Positions 22,921 to 33,600 of a DNA stretch of 64,000 nt are shown here, piece by piece (the stretch's first letter is position 1; each line of letters starts with the position of its first letter). The stretch is from Gnetum montanum (Eukaryota > Streptophyta > Gnetopsida > Gnetales > Gnetaceae). Below the pieces are notes generated by a model. That model had not been told where the DNA came from. It saw only the letters and a program-made list of their open reading frames with translations, and ran no database searches. The stretch is taken from NCBI GenBank assembly GCA_015680685.1, contig MNCI01012718.1, forward strand, positions 248,001 through 312,000, written 5' to 3'. The position numbers and the translations under genes are program-made.

Positions 22921-23124
22921 GCTACATTGAGCTTCATCTAGTTTTATTTTTTGTCAAAGTTTATCTTATCATGTCTTTTGTCATTTTTGTAAAACACCAT
23001 TGTGGCATAAAGTATTATGCATATAGTTAAGTCAGTCATATAAATTTTCCTCTCAATTTTTTAAGGAACTCTATCATCATTTTGTTTTAACTTAAGGAAA
23101 AGTTTTCAGTCAGTCATTAGGGTA

Positions 23125-23667
23125 TGATAAAGTCATATTTTGATGGACTACAATAGTGGATATATGATATTGTAGCACTAGCTACGTCATTGTATATGTG
23201 ATATCATAGGATGTATGCTAGCCTATAAATACAACACTTGGGCACAGAGATTCACAATAGATTTCATTTCACAGTAGTGTAACTCTTTTAGTTTGTTTTT
23301 GTGATTTTAGTTCTAAGTACTTGGTAGTGTATGCTTGTAGTGTGGTGTTGAGAAATTGTACGGAGTCTTTATTCAAGTAAAGTGTACTTGGACACATTTC
23401 ATTACTAGTAATAAAGATCAAGATTACTTATCACCATTGTAGCATCCACTTAGTTTTCTTTTTGTTCACTTAGAATAATTTTTATAATTTTCACTTAGAT
23501 TACTAATTACAGCTTTCATAGTTAATGTTTACTATTCCATGTACTTTACTTTCACTATTGTTAAGTGGTATGGATATGACTAGTTTCGAGTGCTAAGTGT
23601 AGCTATTTAGTAACCTAGTAGTGTTATTGCTTGATATGCTCAGTAGTGATATAGTTGGTAATCCTAG
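23125..23667 (+). repeat. Element B 3' LTR, truncated
   Basis: Starts TGATAAAGTCATATTTTGAT after a degraded polypurine tract (CATTAGGGTA). It matches 10854-11394 over its length, including TATA at about 23222 (GCCTATAAATACAAC). It stops at CCTAGTGATGA, where the inverted LTR of element D begins, so about 300 bp are missing. The break coincides with a six-base TGATGA shared by both sides. Confidence 0.85.
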
Positions 23668-24795
23668 TGATGAGTAGCGAGGTACCCCTATGCTCAACCA
23701 TATGAATATGAGCATGTACACGTGATCCAGTCAAACTCAATGGATGGACTAGTTGTGGAACCTAGACGATTATACGTTGATCATAGTTTGTTGTCTTCCC
23801 ACTTGGACTAGTATTTGCTTTATCATGTATGGTTTGGTCTAAAGTAAGGTGTATGATGTAGTCCCTACTACTATGCTACTCCTAAGGACAATAAGAGATA
23901 ACTTAATTAAGCTAATGGACAATAGGAAATAAGATCTAAGCTAGCCTAAGTGTGATGAGCATCCATCCCTAATCATTTGTATGCATCTTAGACTTTGTGT
24001 ACTACTTCTGGGATTACCAAGTGTAGATCACTTGAAGCACTACTCAATATGCTACTAGGTTACCATGTAGTTACACCTAAATGTTCATGATTAAGGTGTA
24101 CTCATTCCACATTGACAACATGAATAGTAAATGACAATAAAAAAAATATTAACTAAAAAAACAATAATAAATAATCAACAATTAAAATAATTAAAAGCTA
24201 AGTGAATGTTGCAATGATGAAGTAATCTTGATCTTTATTGCTGATCATGTGCATGTCCAAGTACATCACACTTGAACAAAGGTTTTGTACAATTACAAGC
24301 ATCACACTACGGGCATGCACTTGGAATGAACACTAAAACTAACTATAAGAATTGAAAACTAAATACTAACTAAAGACTCCCCCNNNNNNNNNNNNNNNNN
24401 NNNNNNNNNNNNNNNNNNNNNNNNNNNNNNNNNNNNNNNNNNNNNNNNNNNNNNNNNNNNNNNNNNNNNNNNNNNNNNNNNNNNNNNNNNNNNNNNNNNN
24501 NNNNNNNNNNNNNNNNNNNNNNNNNNNNNNNNNNNNNNNNNNNNNNNNNNNNNNNNNNNNNNNNNNNNNNNNNNNNNNNNNNNNNNNNNNNNNNNNNNNN
24601 NNNNNNNNNNNNNNNNNNNNNNNNNNNNNNNAAACTTCTTCTACCATGTGCCTTAATGCTATATTTATAGGATAACACGAGAACAATGATATTGGATATT
24701 CGACATTATTTCCAAGCTTGCGATATCGCATACATGATATCGCATACCCGATATCATATACTTGATATCAGGGCCTAGTATATTGTGACTCATCA
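23668..24795 (-). repeat. Element D 3' LTR, with a sequencing gap inside
   Basis: Read on the minus strand, it starts TGATGAGTCACAATATAC at 24795 and ends ...GGTACCTCGCTACTCATCA at 23668. U3 contains four GATATC-type palindromes, including TGCGATATCGCATAC, at about 24715-24775. TATA lies at 24659-24671. The family's LTR body is recognisable up to 23668. Length is 1128 bp including 248 N. Confidence 0.85.
24384..24631. other. Assembly gap (248 N)
   Basis: Run of N inside the element D 3' LTR. Any reading frame crossing it is meaningless. Confidence 0.99.
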
Positions 24796-24802
24796 TACCC
24801 CC
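24796..24802 (-). other. Polypurine tract of element D
   Basis: Plus-strand TACCCCC, that is GGGGGTA in the element's sense, directly before the LTR start. It is identical to A and F. Confidence 0.8.
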
Positions 24803-24971
24803 ACGACTGAATAAAAACTCTTCCTTGAGTCAAAAAAAATGAGGAACAAGTTCATTCAATTACAAACAGTGGATAGGTATGGGATTATTGATTGACCATG
24901 GACTGTTTCATGTTGTAGTATGGAAAAAATAAAAATTTGGACACCAATACAAAATACAAAACTTGTGGAAC

Positions 24972-27721
24972 TCATGTGATTCTTGGTGATGGTGGCTCCT
25001 CCATGGGCACCTTTCCTTTGTCCTATGCTCTAGGCTTCTGAAATTGATACCTTTGAAGAAGTGCTTGAGGTTTATTCTCTTCTATTTGACGATCATAAGT
25101 TGTCCATACTGATGTTCCAATGTTTGATGGAGTTAGCACTTGCCATAAACACAGTAGCTACGGGAACATTTGATTGGCCTTAACATACCATGTCACAAAT
25201 AGCCATCATTCCTCTTCATAAGCTCTAGCTTTGTCTTTGAGTTATTGGTAATCTATAAGTCATCAAGCTAAATTTTCTACTAAATATTTCTGACTTTGGT
25301 GGCTGGTGTTTACCACCTCCAATTTAGATTTTGCAACCTCTAATCTCTACAATTTTTTCTTATGTTTGACAAAATTAGCTTCATATCTTGTGTAAGTGGC
25401 TAATACTTACTTCTTAAGCTCATTCCTTGGGCATCCTACTATCATCATGACTAAGCTGGCATATTGCAGATTTGCCAACTTCATGTATTCTCTAAGATCT
25501 TGAATTTGTAGGTCCCAACTTTTTAAGTCCACTTGATGGACAAGGGAATAAGTATCTAAAATGGCCTGCCAATTAGTATTTTGAGCATTGAGGGAGTTGA
25601 TATGTGCCTTGGCCATTCAGAGTTCCTTCTCAATGATTTCCTTGTTCATGCCCACCTAGTCACAGAAGTGCTTCTTTAATCTTTCATGCTTCTTAGCTTC
25701 ATTTTTCCATGCTCTTATTTCAATAGATATCTTCTGTCGGATGATGTGTACCTCCTCCATTGAGAGAATTTTATTTTCTCTAGCTAAGCGACTTATATCT
25801 TGGTTAACTCTTATTAATTATTCTTTCATTTGTTGAAGGCTTTTCTTTAGAACATTTTTCTATTTTTCAATAGTAGTCAACCAAAGGTTTTCAGTAGTAA
25901 GTTGTTTATTCTCCTCTTTTAAGGCATTGAGGGCTTTGGCATGGGCATATGCTTTTGGTTCTGCTACTGATGCATCCTAATCAGCCTTCTCTTTTTCCAT
26001 CACCACCCTTTTATTCTTCATTAACAATTTATTTAGTTGCTCTATTCTAAAGGATTCTAACTTATTGGCTGCAACAAATTGGACAAATCTTGCTATTCAG
26101 CTTGTAGGGCGACAAACTTTTCTTAGAGTCTCTACAACTTAGCTTCTACATGTTTGGTCCTAACCTTAGCAATGATCAAATTCCCTTTAGTGGTGGTGAG
26201 TTTTGACTGTACTACAATGACATTATTAGGAATGTCAAACAAAGAAGTGATTACTTGCCCTGTTTGTAGTAAATGATCAAAAACATCCTCGTGCATAGTG
26301 GGAGTCATTGAGCATCTCTTGCTCCAATTAGATCTACTGGTGGCATAATAGGAATGTTAAAAGATTCTTTGATGTGGTTCGTGACCACCTCTGCTACTCT
26401 AGCTGCATCCTGGTGTTGCATGACCACCACTATGGCACCTTCACCAGTTTCTAATTGCACTTAGAATGATGCAACATTTCTAGAGATTTGTTGTGACCAC
26501 TGTGATTCCCCTCCTCCTAATTGAATTAAGGCTTCACCCCTTGTAGAATCAATTGTTATGGTTTTCCGTACAACATCGTTAATCACCTTTTGCTCCTCCA
26601 ACTGACTATCTCCGCAATGGCCTTGAGATGGCTCATCGATAGTTGGTAATCTTGCGACGGTGGTGGTAGTTGCTGGTCTTGTTGCTAGGCCCTACTTCTT
26701 GTTGTTGGCTAGGCCTTATGTCTGTAAGTTAGCTAGGCCCTACCATTTGAGGTGCAGTTGGCTCAACTGTCTATTCTTGTTTAGGCTTCAATGTCTCACC
26801 AACATCTTTTCTTGGTGCTAGTGGCTTGAGTAATTTATCATATGAAGCATTTTGAGCTTTTCTGAGGATGTCATTGGTGTACCCCAGAATTCTAGCATGC
26901 TAGCACAGCTTTCTAATTAGACATGGAAAGGGTAGTGCAAACTTTCCTGTCTTTCATTCTTCAAACCACCTTAATATCTCTGTTAAATATAGATGATGCA
27001 AATTGGCATCAACCTTTCCCATCAAAATTGCACTTCCTCTTGCTACATAAGTAGAAATTCTGTTTAAACACTTTGTTGGGAAAATATGATATGTGTCAAT
27101 TTTAAATTAAATCCACTCTTCAAGCATTAATTCTCCATATGTCTTATCTTTTTTGTCATATACCTGTTTTAACCATACTTTCCTTGCATTTACATTAGAG
27201 TGAGTGGAGAAATGAGTAATTTTGGACCCTCTATTTTGAAGATTCAAAAATTTTGTAATGGCATTTGTAGAAAAATATACTAAAATTCCACCAATATCAA
27301 TGGTGGTGCCCTCTTCTTTATTGTGCCAAAATTGATATGTTTCACCTAGATACCACTCTCCACCCTCCGAGAGGTTGGGCCATAGTGGAGATCCCTTAAG
27401 TAGATTCTTGATTGGTTTAGGGGTGAATTCAGTAGAAGGCCCAAAATTAAGTTCCACAATCATGGTAGAGGATGTGGACTTTTCTTGAATGGCTTGAACA
27501 CATTCTGGGAACAACATGAGGTGTTTTCCTTGTTTTGGCACCCTAACCTCTCTACCTTCTACTTGGCCAAATTGTGCAATGATAGGAGTTTCCTTATGGA
27601 TGTTGAATGATTATGCCTCCTACTCTACATGTTCTGCATGAGGTCCTTGGCCTTTGCCTCCTCTTGGGGGTTTAGTTGCACCTTAAGAAGGTCCTTCTTG
27701 CTATGCCTTTTTAGGGGCCAT
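24972..27721 (-). pseudogene. Element D cargo ORF, full length, decayed
   Basis: Minus strand; ATG at 27719-27721 (MAPKKA) immediately after an AG. Stop TGA (plus 24972-24974) follows KGKVPMEEPPSPRIT. The span is about 916 codons, giving the family's full length. The N-terminal globular domain is clear at 27541-27107: SPLWPNLSEGGEWYLGETYQ, VYFSTNAITKFLNLQNRGSK and TYGELMLEEWI. A Pro/Gln-rich linker follows at about 26640-26850. The coiled coil runs to about 25070, with MAKAHINSLNAQNTNWQAIL at 25616 matching A at 2069. Some 15 stops, mostly former CAG/CAA. No membrane segment or signal peptide. Unknown function. Confidence 0.8.
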
Positions 27722-27971
27722 CTGTAATCACACAAGGACCAATTGTTAGTAAGCTTATTTAAAGAAATTCAGTCATATTATACCTTACTCATTGCCTTTA
27801 ATAAATGTTTAATTCTTTGCTTAGTGTGATTCTAGAGTTAGAAATTTTTTAAGGAAGTTGCCTTAAAAGTTTAATGTTGAACCTGATCTATTTAGGTGAC
27901 TCATATAATAATTTAGATGACTTGGTTGAAGGGAGAAAATTAGTTTGGCATGAATTTTTGATAGTACTTAC
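27722..27971 (-). other. Putative 5'-leader intron of the cargo gene (D), 250 nt
   Basis: Sense-strand donor AGGG/GTAAGTACT at 27971 is close to consensus. The acceptor TGTGATTACAG directly abuts the ATG. A TTACTAAC branch-point-like motif lies about 25 nt upstream of the acceptor. The arrangement is equivalent to B and F. Confidence 0.65.
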
Positions 27972-28224
27972 CCCTATGATATCCTTTGGGTGATAGAAAA
28001 TTTTGAGAAAATGAGGTGCAACTTCTATAGTAGGCCTCCCCCATGACTAAGTTGAACACTCCTAGTTTAATTAGGTTCAATCGAAAAAGAAATCAAAGTG
28101 TCAAAGAGTGAAATATTGGAAGTTGAATTTAGACTCACAAAGCTCTAAAAATTTTGGAAGAAAATTTGAACAACTCCCCTCACGTCAACTATTGAAAATG
28201 ACATGTGTAGTACACGGGGGTCCC

Positions 28225-28278
28225 CTATATATACTTTTTATGGATGCAATATTGCGTATGCAATAGCGCATACCCGAT
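28225..28278 (-). promoter_or_regulatory. Internal promoter of the cargo gene (D): TATA box plus LTR-like module
   Basis: Sense-strand TATATATAG at 28234-28225 lies about 255 bp before the splice donor. Just upstream in the sense direction is plus-strand GCGCATACCCGAT (28266-28278), containing a 12-mer CGCATACCCGAT that also occurs in this element's own LTR U3 at 24741-24752, upstream of the LTR TATA box. Confidence 0.55.
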
Positions 28279-29610
28279 GTCCCATCCCAACCAAGATAGG
28301 GTACTTTGTAGAATTGATGATTATTTGAGTTTTTAGGACCAAAATTAAAGGATTTGAGGTAGATTCAAAAGGTTTGGGGTAATGGCAAGTGGGAATTGAG
28401 GCATCGAAAGTGTAATGAAGTAGAGTCATACAATGAAGTTCTTTGAAAAGGATGAGGAAAAAGGACATGTAATGATTCTAAGGAATGTTTGATTAAAATG
28501 ATGATAAAGAAAAGAATAGATTTGGTAATAGAGTACTCAGAGGGTATAAAATGATGTGGTGGTGTGTAACAAGTACAAATTACAAAAGTCACGTAAGTGG
28601 ATCCTCCCTAAAGTAGGTTCCAACCTCTAATGCCCTTGTGTAACCACACCTTAAAATTTCTGTAGGCACTAGAAGGGTTAAATGCAACCTACACTTGTGC
28701 AACAAAACACACACATGTTAAGTACCACCGCTATGAGGTACAAACTCTATGCCACACAAGACACAAGTTAGAAGCACCTAAACCATGAGATGAGATGAAT
28801 TGTAGGAGGATTGCAGAGATCGAGACATGAGGTAAGTTACACTAGGCACAATGAATCCTATGTGTTGTGCGTGATTAAAGTACCGTTACCCTTTCAATCC
28901 AAGATCAAAACCAAGTCCATACCTCTAATCAATGACATCACATTGTTTCATCCCAATGATAGAAAACCATAAGAGCATCATGATAGCAAGGTGAACTATC
29001 ACTTTGCATTTTGCGTAAGGAAGGAGTGATTTGAATTTTTTTCCGACATGTTTTTCTTGTGCTTTTCTTTTCTGCTTCACTTCTTTCTTTTCTTCTTTGC
29101 TTTCTTCTTCTTTTCTTTTTCTTCTTTTGGTTGCTTTTGCACTTGGTCTTTTCCAAAGGTGATCTAGAGAAGCTACCAACCTTCATGCATGGGTGCATGT
29201 CTTTCCAGTGGGACCCCCCTAGAACAACATTGAGTTCCTTTATTGAGTGTCTTTATTACAACTCTTACTCCCATTGTTTGTTAGATCTACAAAGATATTA
29301 GTACAACCAAGCTGCATAATAACACATATAGATGTCACCAAAGAGAATCCACAAGTCCCCTTGATGTCATGCTCTTTCCAATCCCTCTTAGTCTATCACT
29401 CTTCGCTCTAGGCATAATGAGTACAAAGTTACTTTAGGTTTTTATGATAATAAGAATGTCATCATACTTAGAGCAAGAACCTCTTATTAATATAATAGAT
29501 GGGTGGATGTTGTGGGCTCACTGTCTAAATAATTAGTCACTTGTGACTTAATAATATAGAACAACACCTAAATTAATTGGTTACATGAGTATTTTATTCA
29601 TAGATGAGAT
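28279..29610 (-). other. Element D spacer between gag deletion and cargo promoter
   Basis: Co-linear with B 18300-19590. Shared blocks are at 28600-28650 (plus AAGTGGATCCTCCCTAAAGT) and 29480-29530 (ATGGGTGGATGTTGTGGGCT). Low-complexity TTCTTTT runs at 29060-29140 create spurious frames. No gene seen. Confidence 0.6.
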
Positions 29611-29700
29611 TAGCCACAAAAAGATAAAATGACAAATTGGAAAACAAGAAATTAAAAAATAAAAAATTGTAAAATCAAAGAAAAGGAAAAAAATTACTAA

Positions 29701-32172
29701 TTATGCTTGTTAGAATGGGAGGTATTCCCCATGACTAAACCTTTGATCATGGTGAGAATTAATAAATGAAAAGTTAGGATCCATGCATGTTGGAAATATT
29801 GGGGTCCAGTCATATCTAAACCACTGGGTGTCTTTTGGTGTAGTGGTAGGAATGTATCCAAATTGGGGTTCACACACTTGATTAAAGCAGGCATAGTGGG
29901 GTAGATTATAAGATGTGGTCATGTGATAAGAAGTTGATCCACTATGACACTTGTGGCCATAAGATGGTATGTAAGGATTGATATGTCTCCTCATGTTGTT
30001 ATATTCATTGGGTCACATGGTTGTTGGAGTATTAATTGGTGGCTTGGATAAGGTAGCATGAGGTGTTAAGTTTGAAGAGGAAGATGCATCACTATGTTGG
30101 GCTTGTGCTAAGTTGGAAGATGTAGTGGTTTTAGAATCATGTTATCTCTTTCTACGGCCATGCCTAAAGAAAGGACACTTTCAATGTTGTGGAAGACTCC
30201 ACTGCCGTTGACAATAGTAGCACAAGTGATGTTTTTTGGTTGGTGTTGTGGTGCAAAACCTTTCGATACAACTGGTGGCAATGTAGAAGGAGGTGAGGGA
30301 TAAGAATATTGAGAGTATGGAGGAGTGTAAGGAACATGAGGTAGTGATCTCACAGGAGAGGACATGGGTTGATGATACTTGGGAGAGTGATAATGATGAG
30401 GTGAAGTAAAGGATGTTGATCTAGTTGGAGAAATAGGGTGTTGAACATAATAAGCACTTGATTTCAGGTGATATGAAGAGTGTGGCCAGTTTGGTAATGG
30501 CCTCCCCCATGACTGGGGGTTTTGCCACTATGGTTGAGCACAATACCGAGGTTGGTAAGAATTTGCCCTCAGATAGTACGATGAGTTGTGAAATTAACCA
30601 TAAGGTTTTGGGACAGGGATGTGTCCAACCATGTACTTCTGTATGAAATCTAGATGTAACATTCTTCCCTAATGCTCATGTAGATGTGACAAGATTGGGA
30701 ATTGGCCGTTTGAATGATCGTACAGGCAAACATTGCATTGATACTTATGATTTTTGGTTGAGCCCCTATCCTCATTTTCTTCAGCCCTTCTTTCCAATTT
30801 TCCAATGGTGTTCTGTCCTATTTTTAGATTTGGTATCGTCTGTTTGTTTTGGTCGTCAAAGTTACTTGCATGGATCTTCCTCTAATAATTTTTTCATATT
30901 CTCCACATTTTTCATGTACCCACTCCATCATCTTATTGATATTTGCCTTAATTTCATCTAGTGATTTTCATATTGGCAAACTTAGGGATGGTTTCACCTC
31001 CTCAAGGTGAGTTGATTTCTCCTCTTCACAATTATGGACCTCTGTTATTTCAAGAGTTTTGTCTTGTTGAGATTTTTTAACATTCTCCCATTTGGCTATT
31101 TCTCCTTCTTCTTTTGCTACCCACTTAATAAGCTCTTGGAATTGATGGATTCATAGTTCATATAGTTGACTTGGGACATACATCCCTAGGGTCTCCCTTG
31201 TTTCATTACAGAGCCCATCCATGATGTGATACATTAGCCTTTCCTTAGAGAACCCATGGCTTGGGAATTTTTTTAACAAAGAGTAATATCTTTCTAAGGC
31301 CATGTTCAAGGGTTCATGTTGCCCTTGTTTCCACTATTGGATTTGTCTCCTCAAGGCTGATACTCTTGCATAGGTTTGATATCTTTTGTTGAAGAGGTTT
31401 ATCATTGTAGGCCAACAACAAATTGAATTTATTTTTAAAGACCTATATCACACTTTAGCTTGGCCAACAAGTATCATAGGGAAGAGCTTAAGCCTTTGCC
31501 CCCCATTCTCAATGTTGTTCCATACACAGGCATCATAGAAGGCTTGTAAATGATGTTGCAGATCTAAATCATAGCCTCTTGAGGACTTAGGAAAGTTTTT
31601 TAAATCAAGCCTGGGTAGATATCTTTCCTTACATGCCTATAGGATATCTAAATGACCTTTGTTATATGCATTAGGCTCTTAGTGGCCAGCAGGGGTTCAT
31701 CATCACTAAATAGGTTGTGAGTTTGTGAGTTGGGATAATTTTGTCTATGTTCATGTTGGCATTCCTAATTTTTCCTATGGGTTTGATTTTTATTTCTATG
31801 TTGATCCATTAAGAAATAGTCATCTATGTCACAACCTAACATTGAAAGAGTAGAGGAAGAGAGGGAATTGGAAGACTCATCATGACTTTTATAAGTCTCC
31901 CAATCATGCCTTGATGTACTCTCGCTATCCATTGAGAAGGTCCTAGGCCTTATGGGCGACCTCATTTTAGGGGATGTCCCATCTTCACTAGAGGTATCTG
32001 AGTTGGATGAAAAAATTCCTTGAGTATCATTGAGTTGTCTATGAACATACGAAACTCTTCCATAAGATTGAGTAGTCCAAACTTCTTCTTCATCATAAAT
32101 TTCATTGGTTCTCCAATGAATTGCCTCACTAGATGTTGCGTTATTGTTGTCTTGTGAAAGAGACATTGTCAT
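29701..32172 (-). pseudogene. Element D gag, followed by no pol
   Basis: Minus strand from ATG 32170-32172 (MTMSLSQDNNNATSSEAIHW). Next is an acidic/Ser-rich linker (FSSNSDTSSEDGT, SNSLSSSTLSMLGCDIDDYF), then the Retrotrans_gag-like core at about 31150-31600. A coiled region lies near 30950-31130, followed by a long Pro/Tyr/His-rich tail (PVRSLPHVPYTPPYSQYSYP, 30108-30365) and QFGYIPTTTPKDTQWF. Frame shifts occur within. After the tail the sequence passes straight into the T-rich post-pol spacer near 29700. No protease D-S-G, RT or integrase is present, so roughly 4 kb is missing relative to B and F. Confidence 0.75.
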
Positions 32173-32280
32173 GAATTTTGTGTGACTTAATTAAATTTAA
32201 TTTCTTTGTCTGAAAGATATATCATTAATACCCTGTTATAGCAATCTTATATAATATAACTAATCTAGATAACTAGCATC

Positions 32281-32300
32281 ATCCTTAGCAATGGCGCCAA
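32281..32300 (-). other. Element D primer-binding site (tRNA-Asp)
   Basis: Minus strand, one base after the LTR end: TGGCGCCATTGCTAAGGAT. This matches the tRNA-Asp primer site TGGCGCCGTTGCCGGGGAT used by Athila/Tat elements except for transitions. It is the best preserved primer site in the window. Confidence 0.8.
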
Positions 32301-32610
32301 TGATGATTGGCAAGGTTCCCCTATGCTCAACCATATGAATATGAGCATGTATGCATGATTCAGTTGAACTCTGTGGATGGACTAGTTATGGCACCTAGAT
32401 GGTTATATGTTGATTTTATTTCACTATCTTCCCACTTGGACTAGCATTTGCTCTATCACGTATGGTTTGGTCCAGAGTGAGGTGTATGATGTGATCCCTA
32501 CTACTATGCTACTCCTAAGGAAAATAAGAGATAACTTAATTAAGCTAATGAGAAATAGGAAATAAGATCTAAGCTAGCCTAAGTGCGATGAGCATCCGTT
32601 CCTAATCATC
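32301..32610 (-). repeat. Element D 5' LTR, truncated
   Basis: The 3' part of the LTR matches D's own 3' LTR (23668-24010) closely, for example AATAAGATCTAAGCTAGCCT. It stops near 32605-32625, where reverse transcriptase of element G begins. U3 and the TATA box are missing. Confidence 0.85.
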
Positions 32611-33160
32611 TGTTCCTAGTATAAGTATTTTTAATTGCTACTTGGTTTAACATCCTATAATCAATACATAACATCAAGGTACCATCCTTCTTCTTGATGA
32701 ATCTTTTCAAGGCAAGACATTGGGATGAATCTTTTCTTCTTGTAGTAATTGATCTAATTATACTTTTAATTCCCTTAGTTCTAAAGTGGAAAACTTATAT
32801 AGGGCTTTTAAAACTAGTTATGTACCTGGAAAAATATCAATGATATATTTAACAGATCTTTTTTGTGATAATTCTCTAGTTTCACCAAATATTAAATTCT
32901 GATACTCTTTACGTTCTTTTAGAATCTCAATGTTGAAGATTTTATGGGGTTGAGTTACTTTTACAATAAACATAATAGCACCTTTCGTGACTAGTCTCTT
33001 AGCTTATTTGATAGTTATTATATGAATTTGCTTTGTTATTCTTACATCCTCTTAGAATCCTGACTCCATCAGTGGTTGGCACTTTTAAGATGCAAGTTCC
33101 AAAATAGATAGTAATATTAAATTTTTATAGAAAATATGCTTCCAAGATTGCATCAACATC
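32611..33160 (-). pseudogene. Element G reverse transcriptase N-terminal part (second gypsy lineage)
   Basis: Minus-strand frame: [25 protein letters not shown], then [20 protein letters not shown] and QVAIKNTY, i.e. the classical RT domain 1-2 motif (KKDGT..LCIDYR.LN). Upstream is KRSVKYIIDIFPGT. The style differs from elements A-F (DDKWRI.INFKLLN) and resembles chromovirus-like Ty3/gypsy. It is cut just before the PLPRID block by the element D LTR. Confidence 0.8.
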
Positions 33161-33600
33161 TCCTAATTCAAATTCAAAAAAATCCACCAACAGAAGGAAT
33201 ATCTTGTAGGGTAAGGTTAACTTCTTCATAGTTGGTATACTTAGTTACTATCGTTCTATCTGCAAATTCTATTTTAACAATTTTCTTGGAAGGTAAGGTT
33301 AGGTTTAATAAGTTAACTAGAGATGGTGAAATAAAAGTATCACTTCACTATGAATACAAATTTTAACCTTTTTACCCTTAATTAATCCTTCAAAAATGAG
33401 TAATAAAAATTGAAATTTCCTTAAACCTATCTTAGTCAATGTTGAAATTCTCTTTATTGTGACTATAGTAGTAGCTTGACCTTTTTCTTTTACCACATTG
33501 TTGTTGGATTTTTGGCTTTTTTTTATTATTTCTTTGCATTTATACTCATAGTTTTGGAAAATTTCACTTGAAGTAATCTTTACCATAAGAAAAATATCTA
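33161..33600 (-). pseudogene. Element G protease region
   Basis: Minus-strand frames around 33317-33586 contain a Lys-rich stretch ending at LVNLTLPSKKIVKIEFADRT and TIVTKYTNYEEVNLTLQDIP, typical of the second half of a gypsy retropepsin. The catalytic D-S-G is not recognisable in the decayed sequence. Confidence 0.6.

Noticed and set aside
24366-24731. Open frames of 102-121 codons on the minus strand
   Set aside because: Most of the length is the 248-base assembly gap inside the D LTR; there is no protein evidence.
29059-29301. Plus-strand Phe/Leu-rich frame and two Lys/Arg-rich minus-strand frames
   Set aside because: They come from a low-complexity TTCTTTT tract in the non-coding spacer of element D and are not shared as protein with B or F.
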